A stretch of 36,206 bases of DNA from the NCBI GenBank assembly GCA_944384925.1, contig CALWVF010000022.1, positions 1 through 36,206 of the forward strand, given 5' to 3'. Both the position numbers and the translations under genes were made by a program. The notes under the pieces are model-generated. The model was given only the letters and a program-made list of their open reading frames with translations. It ran no database searches and had not been told where the DNA came from. Source of the DNA: an uncultured Clostridia bacterium (GTDB taxonomy: Bacteria; Bacillota; Clostridia; Oscillospirales; Acutalibacteraceae). Shown piece after piece: positions 3,951 through 12,405 of the stretch (the stretch's first letter is position 1; the number at the start of each line of letters is the position of its first letter).

Positions 3951-4230
3951 CTTTAAGGAAAACGTACAACTGTTTTTTACTCAATTAATGCAGGATAGTA
4001 TTAAAAATTTAAAAGAATGTGATGAAAACTATAAATATATGTGTTCAAATAATGCAAATGTTAGCAACCGCTTTTACGACTTATTTCAAAATTTTAGCGA
4101 AAAGGACAAGAAATTTGCAGAAAGTTTTTTAGAAGAGAAGTTATTACTTGACAGCATAGAACAAGACTGGATTTATTTGCAAGGCTATAAGGATTGCATT
4201 AAATTATTAAAGCTGATTGAAGCAATTTAG
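3943..4230 (+). CDS. Hypothetical small helical protein
   Basis: 95 residues, predicted all-helical and acidic. The ATG at 3943 overlaps the end of the interrupted upstream ORF (ATGAATAA), with Shine-Dalgarno GGGAGGA, so the two would be translationally coupled. The pattern FYDLFQNFSEKDKKF...SIEQDWIYLQGYKDCIKLLKLI resembles short Firmicutes proteins associated with mobile elements. No enzyme motif, signal peptide or transmembrane segment. Function unknown. Confidence 0.65.
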   Translation: MNNFKENVQLFFTQLMQDSIKNLKECDENYKYMCSNNANVSNRFYDLFQNFSEKDKKFAESFLEEKLLLDSIEQDWIYLQGYKDCIKLLKLIEAI

Positions 4231-4363
4231 AGTGGAAGTTTGTGTTTTAAATATTTTTTATTTTTGTTAGACTTGCCTTGTAGAGGGTAAAAAATCAACA
4301 TTTTCTCCGTATATATGAGGGGATACTTTTTCCCTATCATAATTATGGAGGTTGAAAAATTAT

Positions 4364-4960
4364 ATGTATATCAAAAAATTGTATGCTTATATACCATTAT
4401 GTGAACAGCTGGACTTAGTTTATAAGGGCTTACTTGACACATATGCTCCACTAACGGTAGATAGCATACACTGGAAAAACTGGATAACTCATATAAGCCC
4501 TACAACGTGTCAGTTGTGCATGCAGCAAAATGGGCAAATTTATGGAATCAATGATATTTACACCATGAAACCACCGCTGCATCCAAATTGTAGGTGCACA
4601 TTAGAGCCAATGAAGGCAGTAGAGGCAGGAAATGGGACTAAAGATGGTCGAAATGGCGCTGATTGGTGGATGAAACATATGGGCCGACTACCGGATTATT
4701 ATATTACTGAAAAAGAGTTGGAGGCTTTGGGATGGAAATGGGGAAAAGCGCCACGAAAATTTGCACCTGGTAAAATGATGACAAAAGGAGTTTATCAAAA
4801 TAGAAACAAACATTTACCTGATGTACCTGGGCGAATATGGTATGAAGCTGATATAAACTACTATGAAGGTCGACGGAACAAGCACCGATTGGTATGGTCA
4901 AATGATGGATTAATGTTTTTAACATACGATCATTATGAAACATTTTATGAAATAATTTAA
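4364..4960 (+). CDS. MuF-type phage head-barnase fusion toxin (ribonuclease)
   Basis: 198 residues from ATG 4364; Shine-Dalgarno GGAGG (4347-4351) is 12 bases upstream. The TTG at 4352 lies against the Shine-Dalgarno and is unlikely. Residues about 44-83 carry the C-terminal signature of phage head morphogenesis (MuF/SPP1 gp7-like) proteins: CQLC (49-52), GQIY, and PPLHPNCRC with C76 and C78. Residues about 100-198 are a complete barnase domain (LPDYYIT, ALGW, NRNKHLP, GRIWYEADINY). The catalytic triad is present at E161, R175 and H190, with the same 14- and 15-residue spacing as barnase E73/R87/H102. It should be an active guanyl-preferring RNase. No signal peptide. Two barstar genes follow immediately. 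Confidence 0.9.
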   Translation: MYIKKLYAYIPLCEQLDLVYKGLLDTYAPLTVDSIHWKNWITHISPTTCQLCMQQNGQIYGINDIYTMKPPLHPNCRCTLEPMKAVEAGNGTKDGRNGADWWMKHMGRLPDYYITEKELEALGWKWGKAPRKFAPGKMMTKGVYQNRNKHLPDVPGRIWYEADINYYEGRRNKHRLVWSNDGLMFLTYDHYETFYEII

Positions 4961-4972
4961 GGAGTTAATAAT

Positions 4973-5290
4973 ATGAAAAAAGAATTAAAAAAAATAAATG
5001 AAAAAGAGAAAATAGTTAAATTAGATTTTACAGGATGTAAAACATGGCAAGAATTTCACGAGCGTATTAGAGTAGCATTTGACTTTCCTGAATGGTACGG
5101 TAGAAACTGGGATGCTTTTTGGGACTTACTCTGGAGTGAGTGTGATGCAGATAAAGTTGAGATAACTGGTGAACATACATTAAGTAAACAATTTTGCAGC
5201 TATATAGACATGACTCATGAGATATTAAATGATCTAGTAGATAGTAGAGCAAATTCAGGATATATATTTGAATATGAAGTAATAGATTAA
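4973..5290 (+). CDS. Barstar-family immunity protein 1
   Basis: 105 residues, starting 12 bases after the barnase stop with AAGGAG in the gap, so co-transcribed with the toxin. It is a barstar-like inhibitor. The motif FPEWYGRNWDAFWDLL (39-53) aligns with the barstar helix that plugs the barnase active site, and D47 and D51 occupy the positions of barstar D35 and D39. Bases 5021-5130 are nearly identical to 5406-5515 in the second barstar, whereas the C-terminal parts differ. Role: cytoplasmic protection against the adjacent RNase. Confidence 0.9.
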   Translation: MKKELKKINEKEKIVKLDFTGCKTWQEFHERIRVAFDFPEWYGRNWDAFWDLLWSECDADKVEITGEHTLSKQFCSYIDMTHEILNDLVDSRANSGYIFEYEVID

Positions 5291-5297
5291 TTGGAAA

Positions 5298-5334
5298 GGT
5301 AATGTGCTTATATTTATGACATGAGCACATTACC
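5298..5334 (+). terminator. Hairpin between the two barstar genes
   Basis: GGTAATGTGCT (5298-5308) and AGCACATTACC (5324-5334) form a perfect 11-bp stem. It lacks a good T run, so it may be an attenuator or a duplication junction rather than a full terminator. Confidence 0.45.
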
Positions 5335-5369
5335 AAACCTTTTATGAGTTGAATTTAGGAGGAAAAAAT

Positions 5370-5675
5370 ATGGAAAACAACAGTGAAAATAAAAAAATAA
5401 TAAGATTAGATTTTACAGGATGTAAAACATGGCAAGAATTTCACGAGCGTATTAGAGTAGCATTTGATTTTCCTGAATGGTACGGTAGAAACTGGGATGC
5501 ATTTTGGGATTTACTTCGAACTTCTTATGATATTGGAAAGGTAGAAATAACAGGGGAGAGTACTTTAAGTAAAGAATTTAATGATTGTATAAAAATGACA
5601 CATGAAATTTTAGATGATAATATAATTCATCAGGCTCAATTAAAAGAACATTTCGAATACGAAGTAATAGATTAA
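5370..5675 (+). CDS. Barstar-family immunity protein 2
   Basis: 101 residues from ATG 5370, seven bases after AGGAGG (5357-5362). The barstar inhibitor helix FPEWYGRNWDAFWDLL is conserved with D43 and D47. The first half is nearly identical in DNA to the first barstar gene, differing at only about three sites over 110 bp. From about residue 50 the two diverge (RTSYDIGKVEI versus WSECDADKVEI, then unrelated ends apart from FEYEVID). This looks like a tandem duplication followed by divergence or gene conversion of one half. It could neutralise a second barnase variant encoded elsewhere (inference). Confidence 0.88.
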   Translation: MENNSENKKIIRLDFTGCKTWQEFHERIRVAFDFPEWYGRNWDAFWDLLRTSYDIGKVEITGESTLSKEFNDCIKMTHEILDDNIIHQAQLKEHFEYEVID

Positions 5676-5753
5676 TATAATTGTAAACATTATAATTGGG
5701 TCAATCCACATTATTACTGCATTTTATAAGGTCACTTATAACTACTCAGGCTA

Positions 5754-5797
5754 GTCTAGAGTATCGGTATGCGATTCACATTCGAGACTTTTGTTTT
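5754..5797 (+). terminator. Possible terminator of the barnase-barstar operon
   Basis: GTCTAGA (5754-5760) can pair with TTCGAGAC (5781-5788) with bulges, and ATCG/CGAT continues the stem. It is followed by TTTTGTTTTT. Confidence 0.4.
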
Positions 5798-6190
5798 TGT
5801 AAGTTAATCTCACCCTTTGTTCCCTTAGGATTCTTATGATTACTTAAATAAAACAGAGTTTATAGGCAATTATAACGCAAAATTAAAGGTAAATTGTTTT
5901 CGTTTATATACACTTTTAGCACAGATTTCTATTAGTGTGCCGTAGCAAATAATTGTTAATTTAGACTATGTCTATATTTTAGGTGCAACTTTTTACCTTT
6001 TCTAAGAAATCCTGTTATGGGTTTACCGATTACATATTTGTATGGTATTAAGGCATTAATTTAACGCAGCTTAATTTTTACATTGTAATTAAATTTTTGT
6101 TAAGAGGCTCAATTATGATATTTTTGTAATCAAAGATATTAATCTTTAAAATAATTGTCAATAATAATATAATCTATCTTAAAAATATAT
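5798..6190. other. Non-coding stretch, nothing recognised
   Basis: AT-rich, with stops in all frames. No promoter of good consensus, no RNA fold and no repeat that I can support. It probably represents decayed DNA between two acquired segments. Confidence 0.4.
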
Positions 6191-6230
6191 AACACCTGCA
6201 AGAATTTTAATTTTTATCTTGCAGGTGCTA
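6191..6230 (-). terminator. Terminator of the beta-helix-like gene
   Basis: AACACCTGCAAG (6191-6202) pairs with CTTGCAGGTGCT (6219-6230) over about 11 bp. On the minus strand it is followed by ATATATTTTT. Confidence 0.6.
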
Positions 6231-6246
6231 TTGTATGTAGTTAAAT

Positions 6247-6789
6247 TTATTTATGATATTGTATAGTATAACCTATGCCAACAGATTTTATTTTATCTTT
6301 ATCCCAGCTATATATGCATCCTATAGCATCACCGTATTGATAGAGTGATGTGGAACTAAAACGATGATATCCTTTGCCGCCTACAAGCAACACATAATTT
6401 AAGCATACCTTTGTCCAAGAATATGAATTTTTTAATGATATTGCATGTCCTCCTTTAGCACTACTGCTACACTTTTTTCCTCCATATATTGAAACATTTG
6501 TAATATTAATTTTACCCTCTCTTGGATTCAAGGCTGAATGTGAGTCGTCAGCACCGAAAATAAATCCATTTTTTATATTTATTTCACTCCAGGAATAAAT
6601 ATCTATTATAATACCATTTTCAGAATTTACAAATGATAAAGAATGATAATTAAGATCTAATGTAAGCGACTCTTTTCCTAAATCTAAATCTCCAGAGACG
6701 GTTATATTATCTTTAAGGCGAATAGATATATCATCAAATGAATATCTATATATTTTTAATGCATCTTTTAACTCGGTTTCAGTACTCAC
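6247..6789 (-). pseudogene. Beta-helix-like extracellular protein, probably 5'-truncated or frameshifted
   Basis: 180 residues are open from GTG 6789. Repeating short strands (ISIRLKDNITVSGDL, LTLDLNYHSLSFVNSENGIIIDIYSWSEINIKNGFIFG, INITNVSIYGG) suggest a right-handed parallel beta-helix of the pectate-lyase or phage tail-spike type. Upstream the same frame continues as VYNAQAKEVLNVSTE, which looks like the end of a signal peptide (cleavage after AQA), but no hydrophobic core precedes it. An ATG at 6850 is in another frame; deleting one T from the T6 run just after it would join the frames as MKGFLKLGS... . No clear Shine-Dalgarno precedes either start. Possibly a broken gene; function unknown. 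Confidence 0.5.
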
Positions 6790-6850
6790 ATTTAAAACTT
6801 CTTTTGCTTGAGCATTGTAAACTGATCCTAATTTTAAAAAATCCTTTCAT

Positions 6851-7256
6851 AAAATTTAATAACAAACTTTATACTAATATTATAAACTAAAACTGTGTAA
6901 AACACAAGCTGAGAAATTAATAAAAACAACAATAATTTAAATTGATTTATTGTAATTTTTCATAAAAATAATTTAACTGAGATACAGTTGTAAACTATTT
7001 ATTTGTATCCTAACATTTGGAAATAATGAATCTAATAAGAATAGAAAATAATAATACAGTATGAATGACAATGATTTATGCTGCTGATTCTGAGTAATCA
7101 AATGTGGAAGTAAAATAATTGCTTAACAAATGAAAATGAGGCGGAAATATTTACTCATTGCAGTAATACTTGCTATATTTCCTTGGCTCAAATTTCTTTA
7201 TATTTTTCTTATATGTAATTTTTATAAAGCTCTTTGCCTTACTTTAAAATAACAAT
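6851..7256. other. Non-coding stretch with one hairpin
   Basis: About 400 AT-rich bases without a convincing gene. GGAAATAT and ATATTTCC (near 7142-7183) form a stem with an inner TTACT/AGTAA pair. It may be a terminator for the serine hydrolase gene or just a folded spacer. Confidence 0.3.
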
Positions 7257-8717
7257 CTATCTAAAAATGGGAATAAAATCATTATGAAATGATGAAATTT
7301 TTACAACTCTTCCGTGTGATACTGTGAAATAGATTTTACTTTTAAATTCTGCTCCGCTTTTAGCTGATATATTTTCATATAAATAAGGTTTAACTTGTTT
7401 ATATATTTGAATACTATTTCCATGTTTTATTTCTATGGTATTTTTATCGATTGTTCTTATAAAATATGGAATAAATGGAGTAGTTCTATTATGAAACCTA
7501 TCTCTTACATACAAAAAAGCTCCTTCGACTTCAGAGGAATCAGGTAATTCATAATAAGGAAGAGTTTGAATACTGTAGAAATTTGTAATTAAATTTATAA
7601 CTCCATATGATATATCATACCCGTAATCATCGTTAACAAGTGCAATAGCTGCTAAATTTTCATTTGGATTTATTACAAAGTGAGATACAAATCCTTGAAC
7701 ACATCCGGTATGCCCAATACCTGTATAATTGCCGTTAGTTCCCCAAAATCCGTGGTGTATAGAAAACAACTCACTATTTGTAGGGCTATAAGAGGTTTCA
7801 AACATTTCGTATAAAGTATCATTACTATTAAATAAAGGAGAAATCTCGCCATCTGCAGGCATTAATGCCTTAGCAAATAATGCTAAATCGTTAACAGTAC
7901 CAACAGCAGAATCTGAAGGATAGAAGCAATCGCGATGATAACAAGAGGTTAAAGAGAAATCTCCATTAGTAGAATGAGAATATCCTTTAACTTTATGATC
8001 CATACATTCTAAATTTGGATGACGCTCTGGGTAACAACATTTCATACCGCAAGGGTTAAAAATGTGTTCTTCAACATAACTGTAAAAATCTTGACCAGTA
8101 ATTTGCTCTATGATAAAAGCTGCCAAGTTAGAACCATAATTAGAATATCCAACATAAGTATTTGGAGCAAAACATTGTTCAACATCATAAAATCTATATA
8201 AAGCAGCACCTATAGAGTCAAAACCGGCATCACCTTCTTCACCAAGTGTAGAACAATCTGCATCGAAACCGGCATTATGGTTCATAAGATTTAACATAGT
8301 GACATCTGTATCGTAGTTCAACTTTATAGGATAATCGTCTGGTAGATATGCGCTAATATCCTTATTTAAATCTAATTTTCCCTGTTCAACAAGTTGCATA
8401 GCAGAAACCCAAATAAATAATTTACTAACTGAAGCATAGTTAAATGTTGAAGAAGAAGGATCGATAGGCAAATTATTTTCAATATCTGCATAACCATATC
8501 CTTTTAAAAGGGTTTCTCCATCCTTAACAACAGCAATTGAAGCACCAGGAGCAACCTGTCCAATTAAAGGATTTACATAATTATCTAATTCCTTGCTCAT
8601 CATATTAAGGAAAGAATTATTACATTTTACATCTGAAGCGTATGTAGGTATTAGCATAAAATTAAAGAATAGCACGAATGCAAGCAGATAAGAAATTACA
8701 TATTTAAGTTTTTTCAA
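7257..8717 (-). CDS. Secreted serine hydrolase, class C beta-lactamase/PBP4-like family
   Basis: 486 residues from TTG 8717, with AGGGGG eight bases upstream. Signal peptide: MKKLKYVISYLLAFVLFFNFMLIPTYAS (KKLK then a hydrophobic core, cleavage near residue 28). The catalytic set of the beta-lactamase/transpeptidase-like fold is present: S96-V-S-K99 (SxxK), Y-S-N in VGYSNYGSN, and H-T-G in GIGHTGCVQG. GYGYADIENN and the NHNAGFD motif are typical of the family. Substrate unknown: family members hydrolyse or transfer D-amino acid peptides or esters, and few are true beta-lactamases. The C-terminal 110 residues form a separate beta-rich region. No membrane anchor at the C-terminus, so probably released or wall-associated. 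Confidence 0.88.
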   Translation of the reverse strand: MKKLKYVISYLLAFVLFFNFMLIPTYASDVKCNNSFLNMMSKELDNYVNPLIGQVAPGASIAVVKDGETLLKGYGYADIENNLPIDPSSSTFNYASVSKLFIWVSAMQLVEQGKLDLNKDISAYLPDDYPIKLNYDTDVTMLNLMNHNAGFDADCSTLGEEGDAGFDSIGAALYRFYDVEQCFAPNTYVGYSNYGSNLAAFIIEQITGQDFYSYVEEHIFNPCGMKCCYPERHPNLECMDHKVKGYSHSTNGDFSLTSCYHRDCFYPSDSAVGTVNDLALFAKALMPADGEISPLFNSNDTLYEMFETSYSPTNSELFSIHHGFWGTNGNYTGIGHTGCVQGFVSHFVINPNENLAAIALVNDDYGYDISYGVINLITNFYSIQTLPYYELPDSSEVEGAFLYVRDRFHNRTTPFIPYFIRTIDKNTIEIKHGNSIQIYKQVKPYLYENISAKSGAEFKSKIYFTVSHGRVVKISSFHNDFIPIFR

Positions 8718-8971
8718 TTGGAATACCCCCTATTTATTATATTATCAAAATTATATCATTAAATCGTATAATTTACAAGTATATATACCAAATTGATATC
8801 TATAAATTTAATAACATTAACTAATGATATATATAGTTAAATTACACAAATAATTTAGTATAAGTATTAAATTTATTTTTACAATGCTTGACAAAATTTG
8901 ATTTTTTTGATAATATATATTAAATAATTTATAATGATTTATTTTATTGATTTTATATATTATTATACAAA

Positions 8972-8995
8972 AAGCCTTAGTAATAAGGCTTTTTT
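8972..8995 (+). terminator. Intrinsic terminator upstream of the broken SNF gene
   Basis: AAGCCTTA (8972-8979), loop GTAA, TAAGGCTT (8984-8991), then T run to 8995. The gene it serves is not visible on the plus strand, so a gene has probably been lost here. Confidence 0.65.
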
Positions 8996-9012
8996 ACATA
9001 GATAAAAGTATC

Positions 9013-9330
9013 TTGAGAAGGAGTTTTATAGAAATATATGATATATCATCAAACAGATTATCTTTTATAATTTCTAGTATAGGAGCATCAATAGGGTGTG
9101 GAATTATATAGATGTTTCCATTTAAACTTGCAGGGTATGGAAGTTCTGCTTTCTTAATAATGTATTTTTTATTTTTAGTTATATTAGGAGGTGTAGAACT
9201 TATAGTAGAATTTACATTAAAAAAATGCATAGATTAGGTTCTTTATTGAGAATACATAAATTTTTTAGACAACATGATATTGGAAGTAAAACAATTATAG
9301 GAGGAGTATCTTTTACTGATATGATGAAGC
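9013..9330 (+). pseudogene. Broken N-terminal fragment of an SNF-family (Na+:neurotransmitter-type) transporter
   Basis: Two in-frame pieces give NRLSFIISSIGASIGCGII, a TAG stop (9109-9111), then MFPFKLAGYGSSAFLIMYFL and VILGGVELIVEFTL, ending at TAG 9235. This matches the first two helices of SNF transporters (RLGFILA..GSAIGLGNIWRFPYLAG.NGGGAFL..Y, ..EFALG). The stop falls exactly where the conserved tryptophan of GNIWRFP is expected, and the residue after it is M instead of R. The rest of the roughly 440-residue transporter is missing. The reading after 9237 is not convincing. In intact members this region forms the sodium and substrate site. Confidence 0.7.
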
Positions 9331-9334
9331 ATTA

Positions 9335-9640
9335 ATGATTTTGATTAAATTAATAAGGAGGAAAATGGCAGTTATAATATTTACATTAGTTTCAATTATA
9401 GCTGTAATACTGTGGCTATTAAACATGAGATGGGTTAAAAGTATTGCTGCGCTTAATATAATCGTAAATTCTCTGCTTGTAGCATTAATTACAGATATTA
9501 CATTTTTGAGTAAATTTAATTATAAAAACACTTTAAATATCTTAGAAACAGACAGGATACTATATGAAAAGTTAGTCTATGTGGGAAAATATGTTTTTAT
9601 ATCGTTTATATTTTTTATAATTTTTTTAGTTTTTTTATAA
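9335..9640 (+). CDS. Small membrane protein, unknown
   Basis: 101 residues with three hydrophobic segments (about residues 12-29, 36-57, 83-101) and a basic N-terminus. The ATG at 9335 lacks a ribosome binding site. The ATG at 9365 follows AAGGAGG with only three bases between, also not ideal; it would give 91 residues. It lies just downstream of the broken SNF gene and could be unrelated debris or the rewritten C-terminal end of the same gene. I do not recognise a family. Confidence 0.4.
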   Translation: MILIKLIRRKMAVIIFTLVSIIAVILWLLNMRWVKSIAALNIIVNSLLVALITDITFLSKFNYKNTLNILETDRILYEKLVYVGKYVFISFIFFIIFLVFL

Positions 9641-9673
9641 AAGTATTTTTTAGTACTTAATATAATAAACTTC

Positions 9674-9707
9674 AAATACCATATATTAATTTATATATGG
9701 TATTTTT
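9674..9707. terminator. Bidirectional terminator
   Basis: AAATACCATATAT (9674-9686) pairs with ATATATGGTATTT (9693-9705), with T on both outer sides. It separates the small membrane protein from the recombinase. Confidence 0.65.
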
Positions 9708-9888
9708 GCATTTAATGAATTAACATATTTATAGTTAATTATTAAGAAGCATAACATTAATTTTAAATCTATAATTAGTTTTTAATTAAAATTGATTGAA
9801 ATAAAATTAGAATAACATACCTTTTATCACAAATTTCATCAAAGATGAGTGATATACTTTTAAAAAAAATTAAATTAGGAGAACAGGT

Positions 9889-10497
9889 ATGAAAAAGTAT
9901 GGTTATATCAGAGTATCTGCAAAAGATCAAAAAACAGATCGTCAACTTATTGCTATGGCTGAACAAGAAATACCAAAAGAAAACTTGTTTATAGATAAAC
10001 AATCTGGAAAGGATTTTAATCGTCCTGCATATAAACGTATGTTAAAGAAATTGAAAGCAGGAGACAAATTGTATATAAAAGAACTTGATAGATTAGGCCG
10101 AAACTACGATGAAATTATAGAGCAATGGAGAATTATTACAAAGGAAAAGTGTGTGGATATTGTTGTGTTGGACATGCCAGTTTTAGATACAGGAAGTTAT
10201 AAGGATTTAATAGGTAATCTTATTTGTGACTTGGTATTACAAATATTGTCGTTTGTTTCAGAGAGTGAAAGAGAGAAAATTCGTAAGCGTCAAGAAGAAG
10301 GTATAAAGGCAGCTAAAAGAAAAGGAGTGAGATTTGGACGACCAGAGAAATATTTGCCAGATAACTTTAAAAATATGTACTTACAGTGGCAATCTGGTGA
10401 AATTACAGCTAATGAGCTTGCGCAAAAATGTGGAATGAGCAAGCCTACACTTTTTAAACGTATTGGAGAAAAAAAATTGAAACAAATTCAAAGCTAA
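9889..10497 (+). CDS. Small serine recombinase (resolvase/invertase, Hin-like)
   Basis: 202 residues, start ATG with TTAGGAGAACAG upstream. The catalytic domain begins KYGYIRVSAKDQ, with nucleophile S10 and R8 in IRVS. It continues with KQSGKDFNRPAYKRML, then the LDRLGRN active-site helix, and the long E helix (SESEREKIRKRQEEGIKAAKRKG). The C-terminal helix-turn-helix is TANELAQKCGMSKPTLFKRIG. Length and order match small resolvases/invertases, not large integrases. Such enzymes resolve cointegrates or invert segments between short sites. A perfect inverted repeat lies 26 bp after the stop. No transposase partner is visible. Confidence 0.93.
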   Translation: MKKYGYIRVSAKDQKTDRQLIAMAEQEIPKENLFIDKQSGKDFNRPAYKRMLKKLKAGDKLYIKELDRLGRNYDEIIEQWRIITKEKCVDIVVLDMPVLDTGSYKDLIGNLICDLVLQILSFVSESEREKIRKRQEEGIKAAKRKGVRFGRPEKYLPDNFKNMYLQWQSGEITANELAQKCGMSKPTLFKRIGEKKLKQIQS

Positions 10498-10522
10498 GGT
10501 AATTACTATAGCATATATTCTC

Positions 10523-10584
10523 ATATTAAATATTTATTACAAAAAATGATTATATTACTGGTAACATTAATAAATATTTAATAT
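10523..10584. repeat. Perfect 17-bp inverted repeat downstream of the recombinase
   Basis: Arms 10523-10539 and 10568-10584 are exact inverted copies; each contains the palindrome TAAATATTTA. A 28-bp spacer separates them. It could be a recombination site for the adjacent serine recombinase or a hairpin in its mRNA. The rest of 10585-10820 shows nothing I can name. Confidence 0.6.
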
Positions 10585-10820
10585 AAATGCTTATATGATG
10601 AAAATTCTAGATTATGCCCTTATAAATCTTAAAGTTGAATATGTGAGAACAATAAAGATAAATTTGTTTGAATGACTTTATTATATAATGTAAAATCGAA
10701 CACTAGAGAGTGGGCTCTAAGCTAATAAAGGTATTTAATAAAAGTTTCATGCATTTTATAATTCAAGTTGGACTTTGGTTTATATGAGTGATTAGCGTGA
10801 TTATATGTTTATAATAAAAA

Positions 10821-10847
10821 AACAGGTTTCATTTGGAACCTGTTTTT
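10821..10847. terminator. Bidirectional terminator
   Basis: AACAGGTT (10821-10828) and AACCTGTT (10837-10844), with A run before and T run after. It marks the end of the accessory segment and can also serve the convergent minus-strand gene. Confidence 0.65.
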
Positions 10848-10976
10848 ACATTAAATTATACCCTTTTTAACTCTTCATATTTACAAAAAACCTCATGAAA
10901 AGCTGTTTAATTAAGACATTTGAATTTAAAATATAACATAAAAATAAGGTATGCAAAAATTACTGTATAATAGAAA

Positions 10977-12158
10977 TTAATATAGTATTACAGTATTATT
11001 TTTAATGCTACACTTACAATCGAATGTTTCTTCGGTAGATAGCTCTGAATCATAAATAGTTATATACTCATATCTATACCCTTCACTACTATCATACATT
11101 TCTTTTTTACATATTATAAATCTGTTTTCAATACAACCAAGTAAACTTCCGAATCTACTTTCATAAGATGCATTTATGTTTGAATTTAATACACCAACAA
11201 TATCGGTATAATCACCATTGTTTTTTATTTTATAAATTTTTGCTGCGTTTGAATCTATGTAATAATATTCATTTGAGTCGGGTTCTAATTTACTTAACTC
11301 ACATACGGTTGAAATTTCGCTTGAATTTTTGTCGTAACAGCATATTTTTTCGGAGCCGGTTGGAAAATGGTGAACTCTGAAATAAACATAATTATCATCC
11401 ATACTTATAAATCTTGCCATTCCATCTATTCCTGCAGTAAATATATTTTTTAAATTTATTTTATCGCTTTGTGATTTAACACCATTGATAAAATCTTCTA
11501 AAGAGCATGTCCAAACATTATCTTTTATATCTATGCTAATCCAACGTGATTCCTTATAGCACTTTTCTTTAAGAGAAGCATCTCCATATTGATCGAGCAA
11601 AATAAGTTGACGACCCAAATGGTTATCGAAAACCTTTAAACCATCAGCCATTATTTTGCCAATCAAATTATTTTTGACAAAATACTTTTTATTGTTTTCC
11701 AAATCATACATATATACAATGCATGCGCTACCTGTAATTTCCTTATAGCCACGAAATATATCGACAGATTCTTCTGTTTCAACAGTATAAATCAATACAT
11801 GAAATTGATCTAATGCTTTGCAATCAAAAAACCTTCCTATACAATGTATTTGATTTCGAGAGGTTTCTTCTCCGCTATTCTTATCGACAGCAATAATCCA
11901 AACAGAATTGCTGCCATTTTCCATAATTATTAATATATATTCGTTAACAGAAAATATATGTTGTACAAATGTTGGATCATCTAAAGAATAGTTGGTAATA
12001 AGTCTTTCTACACCAGATTTTCTATTATATTCAAGTAAAAATAAATTATTGTGCCCTTCTTCATTTTTTTCTTCTGCATAGTATATAAAATCATCGGTTG
12101 CTTCTATAAGCTCAACATTCCTAACAACAAAAAAATTCCTTATATCAACTACTACCAC
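10977..12158 (-). CDS. Beta-propeller-like hypothetical protein
   Basis: 393 residues from GTG 12158, with AAAGGAGA eight bases upstream. No signal peptide or transmembrane segment. Repeated units of four strands, each with a tyrosine/phenylalanine-rich pattern and a turn, suggest a WD/YVTN-like propeller: DDFIYYAEEKNEEGHNNLFLLEYNRKSG, NEYILIIMENGSNSVWIIAVDKNSGE, DNYVYFRVHHFPTGSEKICCYDKNSS, NRFIICKKEMY. Similar cytosolic readout proteins occur in Clostridia without known function. It is a single gene with its own terminators. I cannot assign a substrate or partner. Confidence 0.7.
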   Translation of the reverse strand: MVVVDIRNFFVVRNVELIEATDDFIYYAEEKNEEGHNNLFLLEYNRKSGVERLITNYSLDDPTFVQHIFSVNEYILIIMENGSNSVWIIAVDKNSGEETSRNQIHCIGRFFDCKALDQFHVLIYTVETEESVDIFRGYKEITGSACIVYMYDLENNKKYFVKNNLIGKIMADGLKVFDNHLGRQLILLDQYGDASLKEKCYKESRWISIDIKDNVWTCSLEDFINGVKSQSDKINLKNIFTAGIDGMARFISMDDNYVYFRVHHFPTGSEKICCYDKNSSEISTVCELSKLEPDSNEYYYIDSNAAKIYKIKNNGDYTDIVGVLNSNINASYESRFGSLLGCIENRFIICKKEMYDSSEGYRYEYITIYDSELSTEETFDCKCSIKNNTVILY

Positions 12159-12360
12159 AATAATTCTCCTTTATATATAAGAATATGTTATATCTATTTA
12201 TACATTATATCATAAAGAACAGTTATTTCCATAGTTAAATTAACAATAAAAACATAAAAATTCTACAAAATAAAATAACCATAAATATAACAATAATATT
12301 ACTAAAATATTATATATAAAAGGATATTTTATTTATATTTTAGATAAAACTAATTAAAAG

Positions 12361-12392
12361 AAAAAAGCTAATGTTACTATTGTAACATTAGC
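12361..12392 (-). terminator. Terminator of the secreted small protein gene
   Basis: A perfect 12-bp stem, AGCTAATGTTAC (12366-12377) with GTAACATTAGCT (12382-12393), followed on the minus strand by six T. Confidence 0.85.
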
Positions 12393-12405
12393 TAATTGTT
12401 AGTTA

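Noticed and set aside
5753-5795. tRNA or tmRNA remnant suggested by GATTCACATTCGAGAC
   Set aside because: No T-loop consensus and no cloverleaf could be drawn; a bulged terminator hairpin explains it better.
8994-9230. Minus-strand ORF of 78 codons
   Set aside because: It is the antisense of the SNF fragment, whose plus-strand reading matches a known family.
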